DNA of 64,000 bases from Cervus elaphus (GCF_910594005.1 NC_057823.1:61006015-61070014), one strand, 5' to 3'. Positions 22,441-35,385 are shown, counted from the first letter of the stretch. Notes: generated by a model not told the origin, from the letters alone. Translations and numbers: made by a program.

Positions 22441-24009
22441 TATGAGCAGAAAAAAAATCACACGTTCCTTCCCTTGCCCAGACAAGACATGTAGAAGACC
22501 ATGCTAACTGATCAGCCTTACCTTTCTTAAATTCAAACATATTTGGTCCAGGCAGAGTCTTGGCCTGGCAGCTTGGGACAGAGCTGGGGCAGGTCACAGA
22601 CCCAGGAAACAGCACTGTGACGGCTGCTTTGGCTACTGTTTGGATGCAGCTGTGACAGGCTGGGGATTGGTTGGTGGTTAGCCAACTGCCTGACAGCAGG
22701 TGTTAGATAAACTCAAAGCCAAAAAGACAATGCTTGGTGGCAGAAAGAGGGAAGAGGTCAGACAGAGAGCTGGCATCCGAGATAATGGCCGGGAGTACTT
22801 CTAACACCCGGATAGCTCCTGCCACCTGCTGTGACTAAGAACCTTGGCTTTCCTGATAATCTCTGTTACGCTTGGAGGAATTCTTTGCTACTAGACAGGG
22901 TCTTATCCACAAATACTGAGTTAATACCTTAAAATCATTTGCCATAAGCTCAGAGGATAAGCCTGTATCTGACCCAAGGTAGGGACCCACAGCAGTATCC
23001 TCCCTGGGAAAGGAGGTCATATTATCCTCTTCCTCAGACTGAGGGCTCTATGTCTTTGGGACAACAGTTGAGGACCAAGTCTCAAAGTTGTTTTTAAGCA
23101 AAGCTTAATGCCATAACCAAAGACAGCTTCCCCTAGCATGGCAAATCCTTAGCTACAAAGTGTACTTTCATAAATTCTGCCCTATACATCAGGGACAACG
23201 ATGAAGCTTCTTAAGGGTAATTTTCATTATTTTTGCAGTAACAATATCAGGAAACACAACTTAACATACTGCCCAACAACAGCGTGTTTTTTTAATCTAC
23301 TGCCTTAAAAACATCTGACCTGAAGTTGTTCTAAGCTAAAGCTGATTGGAAATGACTGGGACTCCTTCCATGAGCTAACTTTGAAATATCACCTATTTTT
23401 ACAGTCATTAACTCACTCTGAGGCTGCACCACTAACGATCTTAACAACTTGCTGTAACATCACTCTGAGGGCACACTTTGCTCAAATCAAGTTTGGCCAA
23501 AGCCAAATAAAATACAGTTCTGATCTGACTACATCAGCCCTGCTGTCAAAAATGTCTTGGCTCCTTACCTCACTCTTCCCTATGCTAGGGACCTCTGCTT
23601 GTCCCTAGTGGGAGGCTAAGTTCTGGCACATTCTGAAGCCACCTCTGCCCTGGATAGGAACTATTAGATAGGATCTGGCTGCTGTTGATGAATTTCACTC
23701 TCTGTAGCATTAACAATGAGGTCCTGCAGGGGGGTTGTGTTTGTTTGGTCAGGGCTTTTTCCATTAGGTTTGGTCATCAGCAGTTGGCTGGTTACAAATG
23801 CAGCCCTAAGATCAAATGGCTGGAATCCAATTATCCCAGCTTCCTGTCTGCTGAGCCCTGCCAGGGAAGAACACAGTCATGTTTGCCTGCCTTGTCAGGC
23901 TCCCAAGACTCAAAGTATATCATTTGGAGAAAACTAACAAACAACAGATCCTCAGATGTTTTGATGGAGAGGCAACATGGTGAGGAAAGAGGATGCACTG
24001 GTCCAGAAC

Positions 24010-24180
24010 ACAAAATCTAACGCTATTCCATATTCTGCCTCTTTCTGGCTCAGTGTCTCTCCTTTCATATCTTTGTGCTTTCGTTTCTCATTTATTAGAG
24101 GGAGATCACAGCACCAACCACTGGGCTGTTGGGAGATTTTAATGAGATGTTGTATGTGAAAGAGTTTTGAAAACAATAAT
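24010..24180 (+). mobile_element. MIR SINE
   Basis: ctgcctctttctggctcagt, ctgggctgttgggagatttt. Confidence 0.7.
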
Positions 24181-24194
24181 GCTGCTGCTGATGA

Positions 24195-24300
24195 TCATGA
24201 TAATAACAAAGTTAGCTGACATCTACTGAGAGCCTATCATGAAAGGGCACCCTAGTGAGTATTTAATAGACACCATCTCATTTAATCCCTACAAAAATCT
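24195..24300 (-). mobile_element. MIR SINE fragment
   Basis: catctactgagagcctatca and catctcatttaatccctaca. Confidence 0.55.
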
Positions 24301-24443
24301 TTGGAAAAATTGATGATGGTGGTAATAATGATATTAATAATAATAGCTAGCATTTCTTAATTGTTTACCATATACTGGCCTCCAGTGTCAGCATTTTATA
24401 CATGTTACATCATGTGAAATAGGTACTTATTATTATCTCTATA

Positions 24444-24885
24444 GTCAAAGTTATGGTTTTTCCAGTAGTCATGTATGAATGTGTGAGTTGGACCATAAAG
24501 AAGGCTGAGTGCCAAAGAATTGTTGCTTTTGAACTGTGGTGTTGGAGAAGACTCTTGAGAGTTTCTTGGACTACAAGGAGATCAAACCAGTCAATCCTAA
24601 AGGAAATCAATCCTGAATATTCATTGGAAAGCCTAATGCTGAAGCTGAAACCCCAGTACTTTGGCCACCTGATGCAAAGAGCCAACTCATTAGAAAAGAC
24701 CCTGAAGCTGGGAAAGATTGAAGTCAGGAGGAGAAGGGGATGACAGAGGATGAGATGGTTGGATGGCATCACCAACTCAATGGACATGAGTTTGAGTAAA
24801 CTCCAGGAGTTGGTGATGGACAGGGAGGCCTGGCATGCTGCAGTCCATGGGCTGCAAAGAGTCGGACACAACTGAGTGACTGAAC
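24444..24885 (+). mobile_element. BovB (RTE) LINE 3' fragment
   Basis: BovB RT C-terminus and tail, ending cacaactgagtgactgaac. It is inserted inside a MIR whose remaining half resumes after 25140. Confidence 0.93.
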
Positions 24886-24936
24886 AATGTGATGTATCTC
24901 TAGGTGGTAATGTTATATGTGATTATCTCATTTTGT

Positions 24937-25140
24937 GGGGCTTCCCATGTGGTGCTAGTGGTAAAGACTGAAGGCGGGAGGAGAAGGGTTTGACAGAGGA
25001 TGAGATGGTTGGATGGCAACACCGACTCGATGGACATGAGTTTGAGCAAGCTCTGGGAGATGGTGAAGGACAGGGAAGCCTGGCATGCTTCAGTCCACGG
25101 GGTCGCAAAGAGTTGGACATGACTGAGTGAACAACAACAA
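24937..25140 (+). mobile_element. chimeric retroposon: Bov-tA head joined to BovB tail
   Basis: The first ~27 nt are a tRNA-derived Bov-tA head (ggggcttcccatgtggtg..). At about 24964 it switches to BovB 3' sequence (aggcgggaggagaaggg through gacaggaagcctgg-like text to gacatgactgagtgaacaac). An ordinary Bov-tA would continue with the tRNA body. It lies about 50 bp after a BovB copy, so a local rearrangement is an alternative to a genuine chimeric transcript. Confidence 0.7.
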
Positions 25141-25245
25141 ACTGACACATATGAGAAAAACTGGACACATCAGTTGGGTAATCTGCTCAAGATTAAGCTG
25201 GTGGAAAGAGGCCACAAGGATCCAAACACAGGCATTCTGATTCAA

Positions 25246-25495
25246 CAGGAGTTGGCAAACTTTTTCTATAAAAGGCTTGATGTAAGAATTTTAGGTTTGG
25301 GGACCACATGCCATTTCTGTTGCATATTCTTCTCTTTTGTTTTTTTCTGAGAGGGAAGTCTGTTTAGTTCTTGTTATTGTTGAGTTTTCATACCCCTTTA
25401 CAAATGTAAAATCAATCTTATCTCAAGGGTTACACAGAAATAGGCCAATGGCTGGATGTGGCCCACCATAGTTTGATGACCTTTGCTCTAGAGAT
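25246..25495. mobile_element. hAT-type DNA transposon remnant
   Basis: caggagttggcaaacttttt at one end and gctggatgtggcccaccata, gtttgatgacctttgct at the other, with a partly symmetrical structure. It sits between two MIR pieces. Confidence 0.7.
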
Positions 25496-25625
25496 AACTT
25501 CAACTTTACAGATAAGGAGACTAATGCTCAAAATACTCAAGTACTTAAGTCATTGAAATCAGGATTCTAATTCAGTTTTATTGGCTTTCATAAAGTGTGT
25601 TAACCCACACTCTATTGCTTTCACA
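25495..25625 (-). mobile_element. MIR SINE fragment
   Basis: aactttacagataaggagac, gaaatcaggattctaattca. Confidence 0.65.
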
Positions 25626-25744
25626 TATGCTCTTAAAATGTAAGATATTTTTGCTGAGCTAGGGACAATATAGTCATCCCAGTCAATTTCCAAAGAGAAC
25701 AGGCTTTTCCCTATTTGAACAAATTTCCTATATCTTGTCTTTGG

Positions 25745-26000
25745 GACAAGATAACAGTCTGAGGTTTAGCAGACCCAATGCTGTGTACAGTGCCTAACAC
25801 ACAGTAGGCATGCCATAAATCTCTATTGAGTGAAAGATTTCTGATTAGATTCAGCAATTAACCAAGATCTCAACCATTTGCTCAAATTCTCTAGACCTTG
25901 TGTTTGAGTCTGTAAATGAAGGCAATGACATATTCTTTGGTTTAGCTCATAGGGAATCTATACCAATTTATGAGATCATTTCCATAGAGCTATTTGGGGG
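25745..26000 (+). mobile_element. MIR/L2-type 3' end followed by MIR core
   Basis: gtacagtgcctaacacacag and taggcatgccataaatctct at 25790-25830, then gctcaaattctctagacctt, gagtctgtaaatgaaggcaa. Family resolution is poor. Confidence 0.5.
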
Positions 26001-27024
26001 AAAGATATTATGTAAAGAAATATGATCTTCACAATGAATTGTTCTGTTGACAATAATGGCACTTGGAGACTCTGCTTACGACTTTGAGATACATACATCA
26101 CTAGCCAGAAACAGGACAATAAGGATGAGTCTGTGACTTCATCAAGTTAATACTGCTGTATCCACCAATACAGTCTTATAACAAAGTGGAGATTTTCATT
26201 TTAACCTTGGGTTTTTACTTCAGGGAATAAGTGAACTTCTTGGAAATGTATTCAAAATTCTTTCCAGATTTCTAAGGGAAAGGCTATAGATTATATCAGA
26301 CTCTCAAAAGAGTTTTATTATACCCTAACTGTTAGGACTACAATAAAATTGATGCATTGTAGTTTCCACCTGATGAGGAAAAGGGAAAGATAAAACCTGC
26401 CAGTGCATAGTGATCAGTGCTAGGTTTTCCAGATGTCCCTGACAGTATGATGCTTTGTTATACTCTCAAGATACCCACTTAGGATCCTATAGCAGCTCCC
26501 CAGTTCCCCACTAGCACAGGTGTCTGGGTCTGGAATCCATCCAGAAGATTAACCAACCATCCATGCTGGGTGAGTGACCAACACTCAGAGAAACCAGGAG
26601 GGTAAAAACAGCTACAAAATGCAGCAACAGGGCCTCTTCCATTTTTACCTTTGCCCTTGAGATCAGGGCCACAGAGGGTGTCATAACAAGCCCAGAGATC
26701 TTTTCTCCCCCCATTACTAGCACTTAGCTAGCATTTAGTACTGGATTGCTAATAATAATATTACTCTGCATTTGTTGTCCATTCCTATATATTTTAGAAA
26801 GAATATTGTGTCTTAATTAACCTCACCAAACATCACTTTTTGCCTGGTTTTCTAGTTTTTGTAACTGTGTCTTTCCCTGACTACAAATATTATAGCAATT
26901 GAAGGCCTGTGCAAAAAAAAAAAAAAAAAAATTGATTTGTTTCTCTCTCCTCTAACAGCACAAAAACCTTTGTCAAGTGAATAAATAAAGTTCGGTATCT
27001 GTGAGGTGGGCTATGGAATTTGTC

Positions 27025-27105
27025 TCATGAGAAATTTGGGACCCAGAAGGGAAGTGGCTTGCCAGAAGTCACCCAGCTGGTGACTCACAGTGGGATCAGA
27101 ATTCA
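27025..27105 (-). mobile_element. MIR SINE fragment
   Basis: gggaagtggcttgccagaag, gtcacccagctggtgactca. Confidence 0.7.
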
Positions 27106-27989
27106 TGATTTTTTTTTTTTCACATAGGCTATCACAAATGAAACCATCAGTTACAAAGGAAGGTTTAAATAGAAAATAAATGCCAGGAAATTAGAAAATA
27201 AACAGAGACTGCTACTGAGAGGGCTTCTATTAGATGAGACAGAATTCTGGAATGACTTTGGCATTTTACTTTTATAACTCAATGTTTCCGGAAGGCTTTG
27301 CATTGAGATGAGGAGATGCAGTAATAAGGGTAACCCTGATAAAACCACTCTTTGCTGGTTCCTTCCATTGACTCACATCCCCTTGACCAACTGCCCACTC
27401 TCTGGCCAGCTGGTACGAAAGGTTCACTAGAAATGGTGCCTTGGCTCAGTCATCCAGGGGCTTTTCACTTGAAATTATGAATCCCTGGCTTGATTTCCCT
27501 TTCACAAAGCCTTAGTAATGGATGACTCACAGTCTCCTCCATGGCAAGTTCCTGAGGATGATAAAGAGAGATTGCTATAAGGCTTCAGAGAATGAATATG
27601 GGGTGTGGGGGGGGCTCTGTGTTCTGACCAAGAATTTCATCATCAAGCAATGGCATATGGGCCCCCATTTGGACCCTGCTGACAAGAAGACTATATTCTA
27701 ATGATTACCATGCTAATTCAGGGGACCAAGGCTGGAATGAAATAATATAACCCTTCAATGACATTCAATACTGAGAAAGACTCAATTGAAATTGAATTAT
27801 GTGATCTCAACCAAGTATTTTAAAAATAAAGATAATGTCTGACCTTTTATCAAAGGCTCTAGACCAATTTAAAAGACTATCCATCCAGGCTACCAAGATA
27901 CCCAGACATATTATAAAACACCTTCTAATTTTGGAAGGAGGATCTCTTTAAAGTTTGATGACATTGTTTCTACACAGGCAGAAAAACAG

Positions 27990-28425
27990 AGTATGAACTC
28001 TGAACTCTTAGGATAGACAACTCTATGCTCGTATCCTGGCTTTGCTCATTATTACTTGTATAACCTAGGTTCAGAAACTCAGTCACCCTCAGCCTCATTT
28101 CAGTTATCCATAAAATGGATTATTATATAAAATGACAATGAAAATAATAATAAAATACCAATTATCTGCCTGGTAGTATTGTAATTGCTATCATATATAA
28201 AATTTAATTTAAATAATATAACCTCATAAGTCAGGTAGCAACACCTCTATTTCACTCATGAAGAAACTGAGACTCAGAGAAGTTAATTAACTCATCCAAG
28301 GCAACTCAGCTGGCAACTTGGGAAGGATTCAATATAGTCAATACTGTTTTTGAGAATTAAATGCTATATTACATGTAAAGCCTCAAAATAGTATTGACAT
28401 ATCTTAGGTACTCAATAAAGTTGTG
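27990..28425. mobile_element. cluster of three MIR SINE pieces
   Basis: 27990-28150 plus (catttcagttatccataaaa), 28165-28345 minus (tgaagaaactgagactcaga) and 28345-28425 plus (taggtactcaataaagttgt). Confidence 0.75.
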
Positions 28426-28759
28426 TCCCTTTACCATCTTAAAAGGTAAAGTGCAGCTACTGCTTAGGAAACTCATGAACTGGAGAAAATGAAGAGACAT
28501 TTTAGGCTTTCCATAATAAGACACTGAATCAACTAAACTCTGTTTCCTGCCTACGCACATGATACAAATCTTCTCTGACTCTGTAACCAAATATCTTATC
28601 ATCTCCAGCTTCTCCTGAATAGTGTTCACAGTCTGCCCTTTTCTGGATTAGACACCTGACATAGAAATAAACTTGCCACTTTCACCACTTCCCCACCCCT
28701 GGTTTCTCAACTTCCTTTCCATATGTCTCTACACGCGGCTTCAGAATTTCAAATGTCAT

Positions 28760-29030
28760 GGAATCAGAGTACTAATAGTAACAGGTACACTTCAGTGAGT
28801 GTATATGCCAGGGACTATGCTCCACTGTTTATGAGCTTTAACCCACTGAACCTCACAACAACACTCTACAGGATGGGCTATCGTTATCCCTCCGCTAAGA
28901 AGAAACAGATGCCAGAGAGTCACGAACTTTCTCAAAGTGATGCACAGTCAGTAACTGGAAAAGCCTGAATCTAAACCCATGTCTATCTAATGACAAAGCC
29001 CAAGCTCTTAACCACAAAATGCTTCTCAAT
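28760..29030 (-). mobile_element. MIR SINE, full length
   Basis: atatgccagggactatgctc, acaacaacactctacaggat, cacgaactttctcaaagtga, ccaagctcttaaccacaaaa. Confidence 0.85.
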
Positions 29031-29781
29031 TTATATATACAAAACTGAAGGCAGATAGAGGCAGGGACATGTGGAGAGTCATACAGTAAGTTAGGATGCT
29101 GGGAGAAAAGGACACATTTCCTGACATCTCTTGAGCATGCTGTATCATATCCTAGCCTGGGCAACTCCCACATCCTTGGCCTGGACCATCCAACATTCAC
29201 TCCATTCTCTGTGCTGTGTCAATAAATGCCATTACAGGTGAAATGGTAGCCAGTGCTCTCTAGGATTATACAATGTCAAGTAACTCACAATTCAGTCTGA
29301 TTCACCACCATGTTCTATAAACACAAAACTTTAAGCTTAAGTTCTTTTTCAACAGGCAGACATGAACCAAAAAAGGGGGGGGAAAGCTTGCCATAAATCA
29401 TGGAAATAATGGTATTTTAAAACTCTAGTCTTTTGCTACTTTCAAGAAATATGATAAAATCTTGATTTTATTCAAAATGGTCACAGGAAAATTTTCTTCT
29501 TATCAGAAAGCTGCAGCTACTGCAGTGGATGGAGAATTGATTTGCGAGTTGAAAGAGCTAAGCAGGATGTGCAGTGCAGATGCTATAAACAAAAGCAAGT
29601 TCTTCCAAATAAGTAAATTCAATGAATTTATTGAAAAGCTTCAGTGCATAAAAACCTGTGTTGGGCACAAGAAAAAGGTGAAAAAAATGATGATTGATAA
29701 GAATTGGCTCTTGTCCTCAAGGAGCTCAAAATCTGGACTCTGGAAGGGAAGCTCAGAATAGGAATCATTAATGAACCATGA

Positions 29782-29985
29782 GGGCTTCCCTGGTGGCTCA
29801 GATGGCAAAGGGTCTGCCTGCAATGCAGGAGACCCAGGTTTGATCCCTGGGTTTGGAAGATCCCCTGGAGAAGGAAAGGGCAACCCACTCCAGTATTCTT
29901 GCCTGGGAAAACCCATGGACAGAGGAGCCTGGCGGGCTCCTGTCCATGGGTTCAGAACGAGTAGGACACAGGTGAGCAACGAACA
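29782..29985 (+). mobile_element. Bov-tA SINE in L2
   Basis: Near-complete: gggcttccctggtggctcag to gtaggacacaggtgagcaac. It splits an antisense L2. Confidence 0.93.
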
Positions 29986-30344
29986 ATACAAACCACACTG
30001 AGAAGCACAGAAAAAAGTTATAAGAGCACAAATAAAGTGCTTCAGGGGCTTAAATAGATGAAAAAACCTCACACTGTCTTGGAGGCTGGAAGAGACTTCA
30101 AGTAGAAGGTGGTATTTGAGATAGACCATATAAGAGATGCTAAGAGATGCATGCCCAAGGGAAAGAATAGAAGAATCAATAAACTGAGGATGAAAATGTG
30201 AAGAGCATGTAAGGGGAACACAGAGCAGACGGCTCGCTTTGTAGGGATATAACTATGTATAAAGAGAAATAACTGGAGGCAAAACTCTGATAGACTTAGA
30301 AAACTATGGGCAGCCCAGATCTGGTTAACAATGAGGAGTCCTTT

Positions 30345-30492
30345 AGTCTTCCCTTGTGGCTCAGCTGGTAAAGAATCCGCCTGCAATGCGGGAGACCTGG
30401 GTTTGAGCCCTGGGTCAGGAAGATCCCCTGAAGAAGGGAAAGGCTACCCACTCCAGTATTTTGGCCTAGAGAACTCTGTGGACACTTCATTG
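30345..30492 (+). mobile_element. Bov-tA SINE, 3'-truncated, with 12-bp TSD
   Basis: Head cccttgtggctcagctggta to gagaactctgtggac. Flanked by perfect gaggagtccttt at 30333-30344 and 30493-30504. Confidence 0.92.
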
Positions 30493-30765
30493 GAGGAGTC
30501 CTTTGGAGGTTTTGATCTGAGAAACGGCATGCTCGAAGTTGTGTTTATAGCCTAACTCCCCAGTCTGAAGGTGATAGCATCAGTTGTAGAAGGATGATGT
30601 AAGTAGGATGAAGATTTAAAAAATGCATGAGAAAAATCTACTGATTACATAACCAGATTCAATTTCCTTTTATTTCTGATGAAATGAATAGTTTTATAGG
30701 AAATCACTTTCTGGCTAGATAATAATTGACTTTTTAACTTCCAGTTATGTGCTATTTGGGATTAG

Positions 30766-30966
30766 CATGGCTTCCCTGGTGGCTCAGATGGTAAAGAATC
30801 TTCCTGCAATTCCAGAAACCCAGGTTCAATCCCTGGGTCAGGAAGATTCACTAGAGAAGAGACTCTTGCCTGGAGAATCCCATGGCTAGAGGAGCCTGGC
30901 AGACTATACAGTCCATGTGGTTACAAAGAGTCAGACACGACTAAGTGACTAACATTTTCACTTTCA
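30766..30966 (+). mobile_element. Bov-tA SINE
   Basis: ggcttccctggtggctcaga to gtcagacacgactaagtgac, with an internal deletion in the central region. Confidence 0.92.
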
Positions 30967-31159
30967 CTGGAATTAACATACGTGAAATAAATGAAGAATC
31001 GCTATAAATGTAAGCAACACTTCATGGAGAAATAAGGGAGGCAAAAGGAAAAAGACAAGAAGAGAATTATCTGTGTTAAGGATGGTTCTTGTTGCTAAAG
31101 AGAACAGGTATCAGGTGGGTTGAGTCCCCTCAGCTAGTGACACTGGGGAGAAAGGCTAC

Positions 31160-31330
31160 ACTTGGCAGGGTCTGGGTTCCATTTCCCCATTTCTGGCTCT
31201 AAATAATCTCTTTGTTCTTGGGGAAATTCCAGGCTAACTTCCATGTGATGGAAAAATGATACCTACCTTGTAGAGTTTCAGTTAAAATACTTCCCATAAA
31301 GCCTGGCCCATAGTAACTTACTGATATGAT
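31160..31330 (+). mobile_element. MIR SINE
   Basis: atgatacctaccttgtagag, aaagcctggcccatagtaac. Confidence 0.75.
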
Positions 31331-31447
31331 AGTTCTCTGCCTTGACACAGCAGATGCTTCACAGGAGGTGAAGGCTCAGGTGGCCATTCTTGATGGATGT
31401 TTCAGGAGATGAGGCCTTTTCTTCATGGAGGAAGAGGTTCTGCAAAT

Positions 31448-32056
31448 AAGTTCAGTTCAGTTCAGTTGCTCAGTCATGTCCGACTCTTTGAGACCCCATG
31501 AATCGCAGCATGCCAGGCCTCCCTGTCCATCACCAACTCCTGGAGTTTACTCAAACTCATGTCCATCGAGTCAGTGATGCCATCCAGCCATCTCATCCTC
31601 TGTCGTCCCCTTCTCCTCCTGCCCCCAATCCCTCCCAGCATCAGGGTCTTTTCCAATGAGTCAACTCTTCGCATGAGGTGGCCAAAGTATTGGAGTTTCA
31701 GCTTCAGCATCAGTCCTTCCAATGAACACCCAGGACTGATCTCCTTTAGGATGGACTGGTTGGATCTCCTTGCAGTCCAAGGGACTCTCAAGAGTCTTCT
31801 TCAACAACAAAGTTCAAAAGCATCAATTTTTCAGTGCTCAGCTTTCTTCACAGTCCATCTCTCACATCCACACATGACCACTAGAAAAACCATAGCCTTG
31901 ACTAGACAGACCTTTGTTGGCAAAGTAATGTCTCTGCTTTTTAATATGCTATCTAGGTTGGTCATAACTTTCCTTCCAAGGAGTAAGCATCTTTTAATTT
32001 CATGGCTGCAATCACCATCTGCAGTGATTTTGGAGCCCCAAAAAATAAAGTCTGAC
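31448..32056 (-). mobile_element. BovB (RTE) LINE 3' fragment, antisense
   Basis: Starts with the BovB 3' terminus in reverse (ttcagttcagttcagttgct) and extends about 600 bp into the RT C-terminal region. The minus strand reads SILKEISPGCSLEGLMLKLK and RQRMRWLDGITDSMDMSLSK. It is the least decayed BovB copy here. Confidence 0.95.
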
Positions 32057-32264
32057 AAGTGTGATTCTGAGGAAAGTCATCAGGAAAAATGGCTCACAGG
32101 AATCTTACAAATGTTTTAGAAAAATAAAGAAGGAAGGAAAAGCCAAGCACCATCACAGACTTTCAGTGGAGAGTGCCTTATCCAGCTGCTTAAGGTTTTT
32201 AGATGTCAAGAAATCTCCTTCCAGCAATGGATCGTAATGAGTAGAGATGAGGAAACCCAGATAT

Positions 32265-32300
32265 ACCTGTTCTCCATCCTACACCTGTTCTCCATCCTAC
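32265..32300. repeat. perfect 18-bp tandem duplication
   Basis: acctgttctccatcctac occurs twice without a mismatch. Confidence 0.95.
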
Positions 32301-33624
32301 TTCAAGCTATTGCAATGGAGTTCCAGGTAAATCTTGTGTATGAAGAAAGAGCTTTTATTTGAAAACCTAATTCTTGCCCACCCTCTGCATTTCATATGTG
32401 AGATGATGGTGGCCCCAAGGATTAAACAGAAGAACTTGGGTGAGTACACTGCCCCTGACTGCTGATGGGGGTCTTTCTATCACCCCATTCTCAGAACAGT
32501 TAGGACCTGAATTTCACTGACTTATATTCTGGGCCTCAAATTCCAGGAACTCCAGAATCCTGAGTTGTTCATGACACAGAAAGAGGAGGCACATGATTAA
32601 CAACCTCAATTCAAGACCGGTGAATATACACTATAACCGCCACACTGACTTGAATGGCTCCTATGGCGTATGCCATAGGAGTGGCTGGGTATGCTGAGAG
32701 TGGCTGGGCTGAAGCCTTCCCCATGCCCTTCGTGGGATGACCCATGTAAGAGAGATATGTCTTAGTACTTGAGGCTGACAAAGGTGACAGGCAGACAGGC
32801 AATATCACATTATCTAGGAGTCCTGGGCTTCTGTCTTTACCTTGAAGAGAGCCTGACGCTTGAGACAGAAAATTCTCCAGGGTCAAACATCCAAAGCTTC
32901 TGAGGGGTGAGTTGGGCTATGAGATAACAGAGAAGTTGCAGAGAACTGAGGCATGGGATTGACTTTGGCATTTTATTGTATACTCAAAATTCTCCTAATA
33001 GTTTTAAGACATTAGATTTCCCTCCATATGCAATTCTATAACATGTAAAGAATGCACAAATATAAACATATGTATTTTATTAATGTTTATCAATAAATAG
33101 AATTTATCAATTAAAAAAACAAGGCTCCTGTTTTTCCTAGAACATATTCTTGGGAACTGCATCAAAAAGTGAATTGCATCATAAAGCCAAGGGTATAGGA
33201 AAAAATTAGAATCAGAGGTCCTAGTACTTCAAAGCTTTAGCTTCAAATAAATCATATGTGTAAGTAACAATTTCATAAAACAAAAATATAACCATCATTA
33301 AAACTTGCAAGTCTTTGAAGATATATATTTAAATCCCATGTTCTGTATAATGGACACACATGTACTTTATATGTTGATTACACAAGGGGACTTAGTTTGC
33401 TGGATAATGCATGAGTGGCCCCACTTGTAACTCTGCTTTATTAAAAATGTAAACAAAATGAAGGTACTATCTAGATAACACTAAGTGATAATTAACAATA
33501 ATTTACATAGACTATCAGATTTTAAAAAATCTCAAAATTATTTGCTTCAGTATCTCAGTAGACTCTTTATATAACATTATCAGCTTATCATTCATGATTT
33601 AATTCATGTTGGAGGGTTCTTTTC

Positions 33625-33667
<43 letters not shown>

Positions 33668-33668
33668 A
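33625..33668. repeat. compound (AT)n(AG)n microsatellite
   Basis: About 10 AT units followed directly by about 12 AG units. Confidence 0.95.
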
Positions 33669-34104
33669 TTAACAGGGTGGGGACAATTTCGATGACCCAA
33701 ATCTTTGTCTACATAAATGTTTTCATGGCAAAAAGGTATATGAATTTATTCCATGTGACTCTGAAGGTACATGAAAAATTAGGCTCATTATCACAAAATT
33801 TAGACTGTAGTCCTCATCTCTCTCCACCTACCTCTTTACTTTGAGAACAAAATCCTTTCAAATGAGAGTGTTTGTGATGCACAAATTTGCAGTGTTGGTG
33901 TGTTTTGGGTAGCCTAGAATAATCAAATGCAGAAGACTAAATTTGGGAGATTGGATCCCCAAAAAGATGATCCCTTGGTATTGTTTTTCAGTATAGAAAG
34001 CTCACTCTCTAAACTGGTCCACCTCTTGGTGAAGAAATTCTTAGCCTTTGACTACCCAGAAGCACTCAAAGTAATTCAAAGTGATAGTAAACAAAATGGC
34101 ATTT

Positions 34105-34270
34105 TATGATTTACAGAACATCTTCACAAAAATTATCTAATTTATCTCCACAACAGCTTCATGAAGGAGGCAGGAGAGATTGTTTCTGAGGCCAGAGAGG
34201 TACAGTTACTAGTTCACGGTCACACAGTAAGTCACAGCAATTGATTCAGGGCCCGTGCAGCTTCTCTTCT
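34105..34270 (-). mobile_element. MIR SINE
   Basis: tctccacaacagcttcatga, ttcacggtcacacagtaagt. Confidence 0.75.
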
Positions 34271-34748
34271 TCCTCATCCTTACTGCACGTTCATGCAAGT
34301 TGTGGACAGTGTGGGCAGCAGCCCAACAGATAGAGTGTGAGTTTCACTGCCAGGTTCAGGGCCTTGCGGTTCAAAACCTTGCTGATCTCTCCTTTGTATT
34401 AGAGGAGGATCATCCTCCTAAAGGTGGCTGCCTCCTAAGCTCCAATCTTGTTAACGGCAGAGGGACAGTGACTTGAAAAAGCACAGGCAGTTGGTCCATC
34501 CAAAGTCAATGTACAAGACAGGACTTAGATAAACTTTCTTCATATATGATGAGACTAGGTCCCCAGATGAATCTGCTCCCACTGATCAGTGACAACCCCA
34601 GGCCACACCAGGAGCATTTCAGCATGGCACAACTTCCTTAACAGCATTTGGCAGTTCTAAGTCACATTTCTCATTAGAGTCTTTTCCTGTTCCCTAACAA
34701 GTGATTTTCTCCACAAAAAAAAATTGTAAGCCTTTGCAGGACTCAGAA

Positions 34749-34774
34749 TTTTTTTTTTTTTTTTTTTTTTTTTG
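34749..34774. repeat. long T homopolymer
   Basis: About 25 T in a row without a recognisable retroposon body next to it. Similar orphan A/T runs are at 26909-26931, 47367-47381 and 51351-51368. Confidence 0.85.
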
Positions 34775-35194
34775 CATTTGGATTGTTTGACGGCAATCTT
34801 TTCTTTCTCATTCCAAAGTCTCTTCCAGGCTGGTGCAATTCCAGAAATAAAGTAAACATCAGTGGAAATGATACCTGACTTCTTAAACAGAAGGAACAAG
34901 GACAGTATGATGAAGTCCTGAGATGCTATCAAACCACAGCCAAGACCAAAGTGGACACCTCACAGGGTTCTAGGATGTGGCGGTGTTTACCTCCCTGGGA
35001 CCTTCACTCTGGGACAGGTGGCAAGAGCTGTGAACTCAGTTTTGAATGAAAAACATCCAGGTTTATCTAAAGGGCAAAGCTGGCAAGGTCAAAGGTCTAG
35101 AAGGCCCAGATGAGGTGGCTAGTTCCTTTGAAACCAAGTCAAAAGGCAGGCAGGTCACACCTTTTCGAGGTAGCTGATAGCTATAGCAGCATCC

Positions 35195-35385
35195 TGTTGT
35201 CATAGAAACAGAAAGGAATCTTAGAGATCCCCTGGTCCAAACTTCAGTTGATAGATGAAGAAAGTAAGGTACAGGGAAGGAAGGGCATGGGTCGCGATCT
35301 CACATCATGTTAGAAGTGGAGCCAGGGCTGGAATCTAGGTCCTCTGGCTTCAAGTGAAGTGCCGTTTTTCCACCCTGAGCACTGC
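35195..35385 (-). mobile_element. MIR-family SINE (MIR3/MIRc-like)
   Basis: gaaaggaatcttagagatcc, cctggtccaaacttcagttg, gagccagggctggaatctag. Confidence 0.65.

Larger units (their letters stand above)
24325..25245 (-). mobile_element. MIR SINE split by BovB and chimeric SINE
   Basis: The left part runs to about 24443 (gcattttatacatgttacat) and the right part from about 25141 (atgagaaaaactggacacat, taatctgctcaagattaagc). About 700 bp of younger retroposon sequence lies between. Confidence 0.75.
29600..30610 (-). mobile_element. L2 LINE split by two Bov-tA SINEs
   Basis: Antisense L2: gaatttattgaaaagcttca, gtcctcaaggagctcaaaat, then after the first SINE agaaggtggtatttgagata and, after the second, ggttttgatctgagaaacgg. 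Confidence 0.65.

Noticed and set aside
24410..24871. 153-codon minus-strand open frame
   Set aside because: Antisense shadow of a BovB 3' fragment; the real coding strand is the plus strand and is itself dead.
29462..29761. 99-codon plus-strand open frame (begins MILFKMVTGKFSS)
   Set aside because: Its second half is antisense L2 sequence, there is no homology I recognise, and composition is intronic; chance ORF.
31559..32119. 186-codon plus-strand open frame, the longest in the window
   Set aside because: Antisense of BovB. BovB copies commonly stay open on this strand, so it is not a gene.
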